Shown here in pieces: positions 23,381 to 31,705 of a DNA stretch of 33,449 nucleotides. Made by a program: the position numbers and the translations under genes. The notes under the pieces are model-generated. The model made no database searches. It worked only from the letters and a program-made list of their open reading frames with translations, and was not told where the DNA came from. The DNA is from Hyphomicrobium sp. (GTDB lineage: Bacteria > Pseudomonadota > Alphaproteobacteria > Rhizobiales > Hyphomicrobiaceae): assembly GCF_003987855.1 (NCBI RefSeq), contig NZ_RXIZ01000002.1, forward strand, positions 22,365 through 55,813, in the 5' to 3' direction. The stretch's first letter is position 1. Each line of letters starts with the position of its first letter.

Positions 23381-24289
23381 TCACCGAGCTTTTGCCAAGA
23401 AGCTTGCGAGCTGCTCGGCATCGGGAAGGGCGGCCCGCGCGCCCAGGCCTGTGCAGCTCATGGCGGCAACGGCGGATGCGTTGCGAACGCAGTTCGCGTC
23501 GTCGAGACCTTGCGCAACGCTCCACGCGAATGCGCCGTGAAACGCATCGCCAGCACCGGTCGTGTCCACAACGTCGACTTCGAACGCGGGCTCGAAACCT
23601 GTCCGGTTGCCGTGCGCGCTCCAGAGATAGCCCTTGCTGCCCAGCGTTACGCCCGCATGGCGAATGCCGGACTGCACAAGGCGGTTCAAGCGTTCCTCAT
23701 CACTGCCGTCGGGCAAGAAAGACCGGAAGGCCGGCGCGGAAAAGATCGCGTAGTCCGTGAGACCGATGACATGTTTCAACAAGGCGCCGCTGTCGAGATC
23801 GATGTCCAAAACCGTCGGCACGCCCTGGGCACGCGCCTCGGCGAAAACCGCGAGCGTGCCTTCGAGCCAGGTGAGATCGCTCATCACAACAGCGGCATCG
23901 GCGACATCGGAGAGCGGCAGCCAATCGGCGATGAGCGGGAATTCGTGGTCGTCCTCACTGATGACCAAACGCTCGCCGCGCATATCGACGATCACGGCAG
24001 CAGTCGCGGAAGACACGCCATCGAAAGCGCGGACGTGACTCGTTCCGACGCCTGCCGCGCGTAGCTGGTGACGAATAAGTCCGCCGGCGGCGTCATCGCC
24101 GATCCGCGCCCAAAGAGAGACATTGCCACCCAGTCGAGCGAGGGCCGCGGAGGCGTTTGCCGCCATGCCGCCTCCGCTTGCGACGTGCGACTTTGCTCGC
24201 ATCTTTGTAGGTGATGAGGGAAACGCGTCGATGCGGTAGACGTAGTCCAGCGAAGCGTGGCCAACCGCAATGATGTGCTTGTCGCTCAT
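23381..24289 (-). CDS. PfkB-family (ribokinase-like) carbohydrate kinase
   Basis: A 302-residue ATP-dependent kinase of the ribokinase/PfkB fold, phosphorylating a sugar or nucleoside hydroxyl in the cytoplasm. It starts IIAVGHASLDYVYRIDAFP and has the N-terminal signature region ASGGGMAANASAALARLGG. The C-terminal PfkB signature is DTTGAGDAFHGAFAWSVAQG, with the catalytic Asp at about 248. The substrate is not readable. ATG 24289 fits the family, but no ribosome-binding site is seen. ATG 24334 would overlap cbpM by 23 bases and is an alternative. It lies 22 bases downstream of cbpM on the same strand, so it may be the last gene of a dnaJ-cbpM-pfkB transcript. Confidence 0.9.
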   Translation of the reverse strand: MSDKHIIAVGHASLDYVYRIDAFPSSPTKMRAKSHVASGGGMAANASAALARLGGNVSLWARIGDDAAGGLIRHQLRAAGVGTSHVRAFDGVSSATAAVIVDMRGERLVISEDDHEFPLIADWLPLSDVADAAVVMSDLTWLEGTLAVFAEARAQGVPTVLDIDLDSGALLKHVIGLTDYAIFSAPAFRSFLPDGSDEERLNRLVQSGIRHAGVTLGSKGYLWSAHGNRTGFEPAFEVDVVDTTGAGDAFHGAFAWSVAQGLDDANCVRNASAVAAMSCTGLGARAALPDAEQLASFLAKAR

Positions 24290-24302
24290 CGGTTCGAACC
24301 GA
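24289..24302. repeat. 14-bp perfect palindrome at the pfkB start
   Basis: TCGGTTCGAACCGA reads the same on both strands and covers the bases directly before the chosen pfkB ATG, where a ribosome-binding site would be. It could be a DNA operator or a small RNA hairpin, or chance coding for Arg-Phe-Glu-Pro if translation starts at 24334. Confidence 0.35.
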
Positions 24303-24311
24303 CGCAAGGAT

Positions 24312-24671
24312 TCAAACGTGACCTCTCGGGTCATCGTGATCGTCGCCCCGATCCCGCGGGCCCTGCAAAACGTTCAACCTCGCCTTCAATCTGTCGATCT
24401 CGCCCAACAGATCAAACACCAAGGCGATGCCAGGCGGATTTAAACCGAGATCACGATTGAAACGCTTCGCCTTGGCCAGTCGGACTACGCTGACGCGCGA
24501 GAAACGCCATTCCGATACGGTCGCGCCTTGGGCTTCGATGATGCCTTGCTCGACGAGTTCGACGACCCAAGTCGCCTCGACCTTGCAGGCGTTGCTCAGC
24601 TCGTCCAGCGAATAAATCGCCTCGGGGCCGAGCGGTTCAGCGGGGATGGCGCCAGATGTGTTGTCGGTCAT
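24312..24671 (-). CDS. cbpM: CbpM-like chaperone modulator (MerR-type fold)
   Basis: A 119-residue protein that should bind and restrain the DnaJ-like co-chaperone encoded just upstream. IYSLDELSNACKVEATWVVELVEQGII followed by WRFSRVSVVRLAKAKRFNRDLGLNPPGIALVFDLLGEIDRLKARL is the typical CbpM/MerR_2 arrangement: a degenerate winged helix then a helical, coiled-coil-prone tail. The ATG at 24671 lies two bases after the dnaJ-type stop and has GGAG seven bases upstream, so the two are coupled. The TTG at 24677 is less likely. Its position after the J-domain gene strongly supports the call. Confidence 0.85.
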   Translation of the reverse strand: MTDNTSGAIPAEPLGPEAIYSLDELSNACKVEATWVVELVEQGIIEAQGATVSEWRFSRVSVVRLAKAKRFNRDLGLNPPGIALVFDLLGEIDRLKARLNVLQGPRDRGDDHDDPRGHV

Positions 24672-24673
24672 CT

Positions 24674-25621
24674 TCAAACTCCAAGTCCAGCGCGCGGATC
24701 AAACGCGAGTTCTTTCGCCATCTCTTCGTAAATCTTGCGGGCCTTATCGACGTTGGCTGGAGGCCAAACGATCTTGAGCACCGCATAGAGATCGCCTGGT
24801 TCTTTGGCGGGAATGCCGCGACCACGAACGCGAAGCTCGCGGCCGTTGGCGGAGCCGGCCGGCACCTTCAGCATGATCGCGCCTGAGGGCGTCGGCATCT
24901 TGACGCTGGCGCCAAGCGCCGCCTCCCATGGCGCGAGCGGCAGCTCAAGATAAAGATTCTTGCCGTCGACGCGGTAAAGCCGATCGGGTTTGAATCTCAC
25001 CTCAAGATAGAGGTCGCCGGGCGGAGCATTGCCTATTCCGGGCGAGCCCTGGCCTTTGAGCCGAATGGTCTGGCCTTCGACGACGCCCTTGGGAATCTGC
25101 ACGGTAAGGTTCTTGTCACGGACAAGAACGTGTCCGCCATCGTCCATTTCCGGCACGCGTAAGGTAATCGTTCGCGTTGCGCCATCGAGGGCATCCTGCA
25201 AATCGATGACGATCGCGGCGTGATGGTCCTCGCCGCGCATATTGAACGAAGTGTGCGCGCGCTCGGAGCGACCGCCGCGTTGTCCGCGCGCGGCGGCGCC
25301 AAAAATGCTGCCGAAGAAGTCGCTGTAATCGGCGTTTTCCGGGCCGCCGGAATACTCAAAGCCCGCATCCCAGTTCGGCGGCGGCCTGAACTCCTGCCCT
25401 GCTTTCCACTCTTTGCCGAGCTGATCGTAGGCGGCACGCTTTTCCGGATCTCCGAGCGCTTCGTAGGCTTCGCCGATTTCCTTGAACTTCGCTTCCGCAC
25501 CGGCATCCTTGTTGATGTCCGGGTGGAACTTTCGGGCGAGCTGGCGATACGCCTTCTTGATGTCGTCCTGCGTCGCATCGCGTTCGACGCCGAGCGTTTT
25601 GTAGTAGTCCTTGAATTCCAT
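24674..25621 (-). CDS. cbpA: DnaJ-class co-chaperone, CbpA-like
   Basis: A 315-residue J-domain protein that recruits and stimulates DnaK. The J domain occupies 1-70 with the HPD motif at 33-35 (KFHPDINKD). A Gly/Phe-rich linker follows, then two C-terminal beta substrate-binding domains (IVIDLQDALDGATRTITLRVPE, GDLYLEVRFKPDRLYRVDGKNLYLELPLAPWEAALG, GSANGRELRVRGRGIPAKEPGDLYAVLKI). No zinc-finger CxxCxGxG repeats are present, so it is CbpA-type, not true DnaJ. It is followed directly by its modulator gene and preceded by a Nudix gene 11 bases upstream on the same strand. Confidence 0.93.
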   Translation of the reverse strand: MEFKDYYKTLGVERDATQDDIKKAYRQLARKFHPDINKDAGAEAKFKEIGEAYEALGDPEKRAAYDQLGKEWKAGQEFRPPPNWDAGFEYSGGPENADYSDFFGSIFGAAARGQRGGRSERAHTSFNMRGEDHHAAIVIDLQDALDGATRTITLRVPEMDDGGHVLVRDKNLTVQIPKGVVEGQTIRLKGQGSPGIGNAPPGDLYLEVRFKPDRLYRVDGKNLYLELPLAPWEAALGASVKMPTPSGAIMLKVPAGSANGRELRVRGRGIPAKEPGDLYAVLKIVWPPANVDKARKIYEEMAKELAFDPRAGLGV

Positions 25622-25632
25622 GTGGTCTCACG

Positions 25633-26043
25633 TCATCGAATGAGGTTCAGCGCATCGGTCAGGATTTTCCGGTGGTCGAAGGCGAGTTCGATGCCATCGA
25701 AGTTCTTAATCCAGGCTACAGCTTCGGCGTCGTCTCCGGCGGCGGCTTCGGCTTCATCGGGAACATTGGCAAGAAATGCGACCGTGCAGGTATGCCAGCG
25801 CGGATCGCGGTTAGGATCGGAATAGACACCGACGAGCTTGAGGTCCGTCGCTTTTATACCCGTTTCCTCTTCGAGTTCCCGCCGCGCCGCCTGCTCGACG
25901 GTTTCGCCAACCTCGACGAACCCCCCGGGAAGCGCGAGAGCGCCCTTGAACGGAGGGAATTTACGCCGGACCATGAGCACCCCACGCGCTGGCGAGACGA
26001 TGACACAATCGGCGGTGAGGAGCGGAGTGCGAGGCGGCGACAT
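25633..26043 (-). CDS. Nudix hydrolase, ADP-ribose pyrophosphatase-like
   Basis: A 136-residue Nudix pyrophosphohydrolase. The Nudix box is complete: GFVEVGETVEQAARRELEEETGI fits G-x5-E-x7-R-E-U-x-E-E-x-G-U, so it should bind a divalent metal and cleave a nucleoside diphosphate-X substrate. Flanking segments (LLTADCVIVSPARGVLMVRRKFPPFKGALALPGG and KLVGVYSDPNRDPRWHTCTVAFLA) resemble ADP-ribose pyrophosphatases; the Asp-Pro-Asn-Arg-Asp-Pro-Arg stretch is typical. It precedes dnaJ by 11 bases and is divergent from a second, frameshifted Nudix gene only 30 bases away. Confidence 0.92.
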   Translation of the reverse strand: MSPPRTPLLTADCVIVSPARGVLMVRRKFPPFKGALALPGGFVEVGETVEQAARRELEEETGIKATDLKLVGVYSDPNRDPRWHTCTVAFLANVPDEAEAAAGDDAEAVAWIKNFDGIELAFDHRKILTDALNLIR

Positions 26044-26073
26044 GGCTATTCCATTTACGTCGAAAGCGGCGCC

Positions 26074-26537
26074 ATGAAAACCGCGACGAGCGCCGGATTG
26101 CTCTTATACCGGAACATGGCCGAGCTGCAGGTTCTTCTTGCACATCCCGGCGGGCCGTACTGGCAGAAAAAGGATGCCGGTGCCTGGACCATTCCGAAAG
26201 GTGAAATTGAAGTTGACGAAGATCCCTTTGCCGCGGCGCTACGTGAATTCGGCGAAGAGATGGGATTTCAGCCAACAGGCCGCGCGCTGCCGCTCGGCGC
26301 CGTTCGCAGGCCGGCGGAAAAGTGGTGCAAGCCTGGGCCATCGAAGCAGATTGGGACCCCGCCGAACTCGTCAGCAATACCTTCAGCATCGAATGGCCGC
26401 CGCGTTCAGGGCACACCCGGGAATTTCAAGAAATCGATCGTGCAGCTTGGTTCAACCTGGAAACAGCGCGCGGGAAAATCCTTAAGAGCCAAGCCGAGTT
26501 TCTTAACCGTCTCGCGGAGGCCGTGGGCCAGCCTTGA
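26074..26537 (+). pseudogene. Nudix hydrolase with an internal frameshift
   Basis: Two overlapping frames together make one Nudix protein of about 155 residues. Frame 1 begins at ATG 26074 (MKTATSAGLLLYRN) and has a complete Nudix box (GEIEVDEDPFAAALREFGEEMGF). At about 26307 the frame slips: the bases reading GTT CGC AGG should read CGC CAG GCC GGC GGA AAA GTG, consistent with one missing C. Translation in the other frame then continues KVVQAWAIEADWDPAELVSNTFSIEWPPRSG to the stop at 26537, the normal C terminus of this family. Read without repair, frame 1 gives an altered protein ending at 26607. It is either a recent pseudogene or a sequencing error. Confidence 0.82.
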
Positions 26538-26738
26538 TTTCAACGCGCATTTGCGGCGGCCGGCAGCTCGACTGCTTCGTAATGGCGAGGTCGTAACCCG
26601 ATGTTAAGCAGAACGGAAGCCGGCTCGTTGAAACTGCGCATATTTTAGGAAATGGACGGCATAACGATCGGGACGCGCCGGCTGAGAATGCGAAACGCAA
26701 CCTCCGGCGCATCTGGCAATGCGGGGTAGTAGTGCGTC

Positions 26739-26942
26739 ATGAGTGAAGTATCAGAAATCAAGCCGGCCGAGATCTACTCGGACCTGACCAGCGATGACAT
26801 CGCCGAGATGATGGCAGAGGCCGCACGCGTCGACTCACTGTTTCAAACCGGGCGAATTTCCACGACGTACCTTTCGAGCCTCGCCGCCGCAGCTGATGCT
26901 ATCGCCAACTGGGAAGAGGTTCTGCCGGCGAACGCGGCTTAA
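26739..26942 (+). CDS. Small acidic protein of unknown function (67 residues)
   Basis: A 67-residue acidic helical protein (MSEVSEIKPAEIYSDLTSDD onward) with an Ala-rich C-terminal half and no cysteines or membrane segment. No family recognised. The upstream sequence has a G-rich run but no strong ribosome-binding site. It stands alone between the broken Nudix gene and the outer-membrane barrel gene. Its balanced composition suggests a real gene, but confidence is modest. Confidence 0.5.
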   Translation: MSEVSEIKPAEIYSDLTSDDIAEMMAEAARVDSLFQTGRISTTYLSSLAAAADAIANWEEVLPANAA

Positions 26943-26980
26943 GCTGCAACTTGCGAAATCGCGGGGATAGTACCACACAC

Positions 26981-27013
26981 AAAAAAGCCGAGACTCGTCC
27001 TCCGAGTCCCGGC
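26981..27013 (-). terminator. Intrinsic terminator of the outer-membrane barrel gene
   Basis: Read on the minus strand, GCCGGGACTCG and CGAGTCTCGGC form an 11-bp stem with one G-U pair and a five-base loop, followed by six T residues (the A-run at 26981-26986 on the plus strand). It lies 28 bases after the stop of the barrel gene. It may also help end the small convergent gene. Confidence 0.85.
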
Positions 27014-27041
27014 CCCGCACGTTTGAAAAATGCGCCCGCAG

Positions 27042-27860
27042 TTATTTCAGCGGGCCGTAATCAGGCGCCGGAGCGGCGCGGTCGCCGCCGAAGAGATACG
27101 TCAGACCGACGCGAGCCACCCAAAAGCTATCATCGTAGGTGGCGCGTAGCGTGCAGTTCCCGCCTGAACACGCGTTGGTCGTGAATGACTGATCCTGCGA
27201 GCCCAGATCCACATAGAGCGCTTCAGCGCGAAACGCCCAATGATCGCTCAACAGGTATTCCGCGCCGCCGCCCGCGGTCCAACCGATCTGAGTGTCGCTA
27301 TCGGTCTTGCTGAATACCACAGTGTTGAACGCCCCACCTTTCATGGTGTGATCGACGCCGCCAAAAGCCAGACCGCCTGTCGCGTAGACGAGGAAGTTCT
27401 CATAGCCCAGCAAGCCAACTCGGCCGCGCAGCGTGCCGTACCAATTGATTTCGGAACCGAATGAAAGATAGGGGTTGCCTGTGGTGCAGCTCGGGCAGTT
27501 CAGGGTGCCGACTGCATCGGCGTTGAAATAGCTGATGTCGCTTTCGATGCCGATCAAACGGCCGTTGCACTGCCAATTGTATCCGCCGACTCCGCCGATG
27601 GTAAACCCGCGATCGTTCTCTTTGAGATTGGCATTCGCAAAAGGTGGGTTCGCCGGAATGGTCGTTTTGGAGGTCAGACCACCAAAACCGAGAATTCCGC
27701 CGCCGTAGAACCCTGAAAACGGGCCGCCGCAATAGGGCCCCGCTGGCGGCGGAGGCGGCGTATAAGCGTAGGGATCCTTCAAGTCACCGCCAGCAAATGC
27801 GGCCGAGACGCTCATCAGCGTGAAGACGACGCCTGCAAATATTCGCAACACCTTCATCAT
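27042..27860 (-). CDS. Outer-membrane beta-barrel protein, Omp25/31 (OmpA-like transmembrane) family
   Basis: A 272-residue exported barrel protein. The signal peptide is MMKVLRIFAGVVFTLMSVSAAFA, followed by a Pro-rich stretch (YTPPPPPAGPYCGGPFSGFYGGGILGFGG) typical of rhizobial barrel proteins. Alternating beta strands follow: GGYNWQCNGRLIGIESDISYF, INWYGTLRGRVGLLGYENFLVYATGGLAFGG, TQIGWTAGGGAEYLLSDHWAFRAEALYVDLG and SFWVARVGLTYLFGG. Eight strands would be expected. Four cysteines lie in predicted loops (CSGGNC, CPSC). Two start ATGs are adjacent (27860 and 27857). It is divergent from the magnesium ATPase gene. A structural or porin-like role is likely. Confidence 0.87.
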   Translation of the reverse strand: MMKVLRIFAGVVFTLMSVSAAFAGGDLKDPYAYTPPPPPAGPYCGGPFSGFYGGGILGFGGLTSKTTIPANPPFANANLKENDRGFTIGGVGGYNWQCNGRLIGIESDISYFNADAVGTLNCPSCTTGNPYLSFGSEINWYGTLRGRVGLLGYENFLVYATGGLAFGGVDHTMKGGAFNTVVFSKTDSDTQIGWTAGGGAEYLLSDHWAFRAEALYVDLGSQDQSFTTNACSGGNCTLRATYDDSFWVARVGLTYLFGGDRAAPAPDYGPLK

Positions 27861-28165
27861 GAGAGCTTCGATCCCCGCAGCCGCAATATCGCCGGTCAGG
27901 CTTCGACGAAAGTCTAGCCTTTACTGAACACTCAACTTGATTCGCATGGTGGCGTCGAGAGTGTTGCCTGGAGCTGGCGGCGTCGCTAGGAGCCAGCGTT
28001 GCCTTGATCCCACGGCGGGTTTGTTCATATTCGCGCATGACGCGCATCGCAGGCGAGATCGCACGCCGCGCCATCGGATGTTTGATCCTGCGCAAGGCTG
28101 GGCGGCGGCACACGCGAAAGTTATCGCCATGAGAAGCGATAGGACAAAAGGCGTGCGCGAGCAAA
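27861..28165. other. 305-base divergent intergenic region, barrel gene / mgtA-type gene
   Basis: This region should contain both promoters. I see no convincing -35/-10 pair. It has a weak inverted repeat GCTGGC (27973-27978) / GCCAGC (27992-27997) about 170 bases upstream of the ATPase start, which could be part of a 5' leader. A 107-codon minus-strand frame (27921-28244) with a hydrophobic stretch crosses it but overlaps the ATPase start and was not called. No known magnesium riboswitch was recognisable by eye. Confidence 0.4.
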
Positions 28166-30784
28166 ATGACCCAACCCGCGCCTCCTGACACACCGTTCCA
28201 TTGCTTCCCGAAAGCATTTTGGACCGTTCCGCTTGATGCTGCATTTAGCGAACTGCGAAGTCAGCCGTCTGGACTGAGTTCGGTTGCAGCAGCGGAGCGA
28301 CTCAAGAGAGAGGGGCCCAACCTCGTCAACGCGAGGGCGCGGCGAAGTTTGTGGAGCAAAGCGCTACGTCGCGTCCTTGAGCCCCTAACGGCGATCCTTC
28401 TTCTGTCCGCTGCGATATCGGGCATGGCGGGTGACTGGCAGAGCTTCATCATTATCGTGTTGATCGTCGCCCTTTCGATCGGGCTCGACATCTACCAGGA
28501 AAACGAGGCTGAGGCGGCCATCGACGCCTTGAAGAAGTCGGTGGCGGTGACTGCAACCGTGCTGCGCGACGGGCACCCACTCGAGCTCCCCGTCAAAGAT
28601 CTGGTCCGGGGCGACGTCGTTCGCCTGCGCGCGGGAGACTTGGTGCCGGCGGACGGGTTCGTGATTGCCAGCCATGGCGCAATGGCGAACGAAGCGAGCC
28701 TTACGGGCGAACCCTATCCGAGCGAAAAGAGCACGGGACCGTGTTCGTCCTCGCTATTGGCGGAGGCGCGCAACGCTTTTTTCGCGGGCACCAGCCTGAT
28801 TGCGGGCGATGCGTCGATGCTTGTCGCAGAGACGGGTGCAGCGACGACGTTCGGGGCAATCGCAGCTTCGGTCGAGGCCAAGGAACCTATGACGGCGTTC
28901 GAAAGCGGCGTTCATGGCCTTGGGATGTTGATCCTCCGGCTCACTGTCTTTCTTGTGCTGTTCGTGCTTCTCACGCAGCTCGCCCGGCATGGCCTTTCTC
29001 TTGAAAGCTTCATGTTCGCCGTAGCCCTTGCGGTCGGGCTGACGCCGGAGCTGCTGCCGATGATCATGACGGTGACGCTCGCGCGCGGAGCGCTCCGGAT
29101 GGCGAAACGCAAGGTCGTGGTCAAGCGCCTCTCTGCGATCCACGACCTTGGCGCGATGGACGTGCTGTGTACGGATAAGACCGGCACTCTTACGGAGGCG
29201 AAAATCGCGCTGGTCGAAACCCTGGATTGCGAGGGACAGGCAAGCGAGAACGTAGCTCGGCTGATCCGGCTCAACAGTCAATTCGCGAGCGGCGCGCGCA
29301 GCAATCTTGATGATGCCGTCATTGCTGCGACTGCGCCGGCGGAAGCGAATTGGTCTCTCGTCGCCGACATGCCGTTCGACTTCGAACGCCGGCGATCCTC
29401 CGTCTTGGTGTCTCGATCCGGCGAGGGACAGATTGTCAGCAAAGGTGCGCCAGAAGCTATTTTGGATCGCTGCACGCATGTCGACTTGGGCGACAAAGGC
29501 GTCACGCACCTCGATGCCGAACGCAAGGCGGCCATCACGTCGATCTTCGAATCAAAGGGCAAAGAGGGCTTACGTCTTCTCGGTGTGGCGCGACGTACGA
29601 TGCCGCTCGACCGCCGCGAAATCGGGATTGGAGACGAGAGCGACATGACGTTCGTCGGCGTCGCCTCGTTCCTCGACCCACCCAAGAGTTCTGCGACCGC
29701 CGCGGTCGCAAAGCTCATCGATGCCGGCGTCGCCGTCAAAATCATTTCGGGCGATGCGGCTGCCGTCGTATCGAATCTCGTGCAGATCCTCCACCTTCCG
29801 TCGACCGGCATGCTCACCGGCGACGATGTGGACAGACTTTCGGACGCGGCACTCGCTGACCAGGTTGCGTCCGTCGATCTCTTCGTCCGTGTTTCGCCGG
29901 ATCAGAAAGGGCGGATCGTCCGGGCGCTGCGGACACGCGGTTATACGGTTGGATTTCTCGGCGACGGGATCAACGACGCGACCGCAATCCACGCAGCCGA
30001 CGTCGGATTGTCGGTCGAGGGCGGAACCGACGTCGCCCGAGATGCAGCCGACATCATTCTGTTGCAGTCAGACCTCAACGTGCTGGCCGACGGCGTCGCG
30101 GAGGGGCGACGTACTTACGCGAATATCATGAAGTACGTGCGCATGGGGACCAGCTCGAACTTCGGCAACATGCTTTCGATGGCACTTGCGTCCCTCATCC
30201 TGCCGTTTCTGCCGCTCATGCCCTTGCAGATCCTGATCAACAATCTTCTCTATGATCTGTCTGAAATCGGCATTCCTTTCGACAGCGCCGATGCAAAGTC
30301 GCTGGCGAAGCCTCACGCCTGGAACATCGGCTCCGTCCTTGGCTTCACCCTGATCATGGGGCCGCTATCCTCGCTTTTCGATATCACCACATTCGTCATG
30401 CTTTCGACCGTATTCAAAGCCGATGTCGAGGTATTCCGCACGGCTTGGTTCGTTGAATCGATCGCGACGCAGATACTCGTAATCTTCGTCATACGGACAG
30501 CGCTGCCATTCTGGACCAGCCGGCCGAGCCCTATTCTCGCGGCCACGTCGCTGGGTGCGCTTTTCGGCGCCGTTGTTCTGGCGCTCACGCCGCTCGGACG
30601 TCCCCTTGGTTTTGTGCCAATCCCGGCATCGATCCTTGCTGCAATCGCCGGTATCACTCTCACCTATCTGCTTGTTGCAGAGGCTGTTAAGCCATTTGCC
30701 ACCCGGTGGTCCCCCAAGGGCCTGCACAATCCGCTACATTTTCGAAATAGTGGGGCGTTGTGGGGCTATCTCGGTCTCAAGTGA
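28166..30784 (+). CDS. mgtA: Magnesium-translocating P-type ATPase (P3B, MgtA-like)
   Basis: An 872-residue inner-membrane P-type ATPase that imports Mg2+ at the expense of ATP. The phosphorylation motif is DKTGTLT (Asp337) and the helix-4 ion path is PELLPMIMTVTLARGA (294-309). KGAPEAIL marks the nucleotide domain. The C-terminal membrane region SSNFGNMLSMALASLILPFLPLMPLQILINNLLYDLSEIGIPFDSAD is diagnostic of MgtA/MgtB. Two motifs differ from the usual: the A-domain reads LTGEP (179-183) instead of TGES, and the hinge reads GDGINDAT (599-606) instead of GDGINDAP. Length is normal. The ribosome-binding site is weak. Other cations are possible because of these changes. Confidence 0.88.
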   Translation: MTQPAPPDTPFHCFPKAFWTVPLDAAFSELRSQPSGLSSVAAAERLKREGPNLVNARARRSLWSKALRRVLEPLTAILLLSAAISGMAGDWQSFIIIVLIVALSIGLDIYQENEAEAAIDALKKSVAVTATVLRDGHPLELPVKDLVRGDVVRLRAGDLVPADGFVIASHGAMANEASLTGEPYPSEKSTGPCSSSLLAEARNAFFAGTSLIAGDASMLVAETGAATTFGAIAASVEAKEPMTAFESGVHGLGMLILRLTVFLVLFVLLTQLARHGLSLESFMFAVALAVGLTPELLPMIMTVTLARGALRMAKRKVVVKRLSAIHDLGAMDVLCTDKTGTLTEAKIALVETLDCEGQASENVARLIRLNSQFASGARSNLDDAVIAATAPAEANWSLVADMPFDFERRRSSVLVSRSGEGQIVSKGAPEAILDRCTHVDLGDKGVTHLDAERKAAITSIFESKGKEGLRLLGVARRTMPLDRREIGIGDESDMTFVGVASFLDPPKSSATAAVAKLIDAGVAVKIISGDAAAVVSNLVQILHLPSTGMLTGDDVDRLSDAALADQVASVDLFVRVSPDQKGRIVRALRTRGYTVGFLGDGINDATAIHAADVGLSVEGGTDVARDAADIILLQSDLNVLADGVAEGRRTYANIMKYVRMGTSSNFGNMLSMALASLILPFLPLMPLQILINNLLYDLSEIGIPFDSADAKSLAKPHAWNIGSVLGFTLIMGPLSSLFDITTFVMLSTVFKADVEVFRTAWFVESIATQILVIFVIRTALPFWTSRPSPILAATSLGALFGAVVLALTPLGRPLGFVPIPASILAAIAGITLTYLLVAEAVKPFATRWSPKGLHNPLHFRNSGALWGYLGLK

Positions 30785-30788
30785 ACCA

Positions 30789-30820
30789 GGACCGATCTGA
30801 TCGTCGGCCTAGCATTTTTT
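30789..30820 (+). terminator. Possible terminator after the P-type ATPase
   Basis: GG-A-CCGA (30789-30795) and TCGGCC (30804-30809) form a six-bp stem with a bulged A, followed five bases later by a run of six T residues. It is 5 bases after the ATPase stop. The stem is short, so this is a moderate call. Confidence 0.45.
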
Positions 30821-30976
30821 ACTTCAAATACATGATAATCGGCGCATCGCAGTTGTGCGGATGAGACTCGCTTCTGCTCCAAAAGATTGTGTTATACCCC
30901 AGTGGCATATTCAGGTTTTCGGGCCGTCCGGTTTTCGATCGGCGTCCACGAGGGACGATATTCCGAGGATACGGGA

Positions 30977-31696
30977 GTGCCGACAGAGATACTCATCATC
31001 GACGACGACGCCGACATCAGGCAGCTGCTCAAAACTTGCTTCGAGCGCGAGGGCTATCTGGTGGCCGAGGCCGACAGCGCGGCGAGCGCCCGCACTGCGC
31101 TCGCAAGAGGGGGCATCAGCTTAGTCACACTCGATCTCACACTTGGCCATGATGACGGTCTCAGTCTCGCGCGAGAAATTCGAGCCGAGGGGGACGTTCC
31201 CATCGTGATGGTGTCGGGCAAGGGTGATGCGGTCGATCGTATCGTCGGGCTCGAACTTGGCGCGGACGATTATATCTCCAAGCCATTCAACCTCCGCGAA
31301 GTGCTTGCGCGCGTGCGCGCGGTCCTGCGCAGACGGGAAGTGAGTCCGACTGCTGCCCCGACGACGCAAGCCAAGCACGAAGCCTATCAGTTCGGGTCAT
31401 GGACGCTCGACATTACCAGCCGAATTTTAAAGGACGGCGGCGGGGTCGCACGGGATCTCACGACCGGGGAATTCAATCTGCTGGAAATCTTTGTTCGCCG
31501 TCCGCATCGCGTACTCTCGCGCGACGAAATCATGGATCTTCTGAAGGGCCATGACTATTCGCCGCTCGATCGCTCGATCGACGCGCTCGTCAGCCGGCTG
31601 CGCAAGAAGATCGATGACGACGGCTCCAAGCCGGCGCAGATAAAATCCGTTCGCGGGATCGGTTACATGCTCGGCGTCGACGTCCGACGCGTTTGA
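30977..31696 (+). CDS. OmpR/PhoB-family response regulator
   Basis: A 239-residue two-component response regulator. The receiver domain (about 1-118) has the acidic pocket IIDDDAD (Asp10-12), the phosphoacceptor Asp53 (LVTLDLTLG), Ser80 and the conserved Lys102 (YISKPF). The winged-helix output domain (about 140-236) shows LTTGEFNLLEIFVRRPHRVLSRDEIMDLLKG and SIDALVSRLRKKIDDDGSKPAQIKSVRGIGYML. GTG 30977 has GAGG eight bases upstream and begins exactly at the receiver; upstream in-frame codons look like leader. It is convergent with the hybrid kinase, stops nine bases apart, which may be its partner, though convergent pairs are less usual. Confidence 0.92.
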   Translation: MPTEILIIDDDADIRQLLKTCFEREGYLVAEADSAASARTALARGGISLVTLDLTLGHDDGLSLAREIRAEGDVPIVMVSGKGDAVDRIVGLELGADDYISKPFNLREVLARVRAVLRRREVSPTAAPTTQAKHEAYQFGSWTLDITSRILKDGGGVARDLTTGEFNLLEIFVRRPHRVLSRDEIMDLLKGHDYSPLDRSIDALVSRLRKKIDDDGSKPAQIKSVRGIGYMLGVDVRRV

Positions 31697-31705
31697 GATC
31701 CGGTC

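Noticed and set aside
25672-26073. Upstream extension of the plus-strand Nudix frame
   Set aside because: It lies opposite the minus-strand Nudix gene and has no homology-like motifs; the family start is ATG 26074.
27921-28244. 107-codon minus-strand frame with a hydrophobic stretch
   Set aside because: It overlaps the start of the P-type ATPase, lacks a ribosome-binding site, and its Arg/Cys-rich composition looks like a shadow frame.
30887-30976. N-terminal extension of the response regulator
   Set aside because: The receiver domain begins at the GTG at 30977 with a good ribosome-binding site; the extension is not receiver-like.
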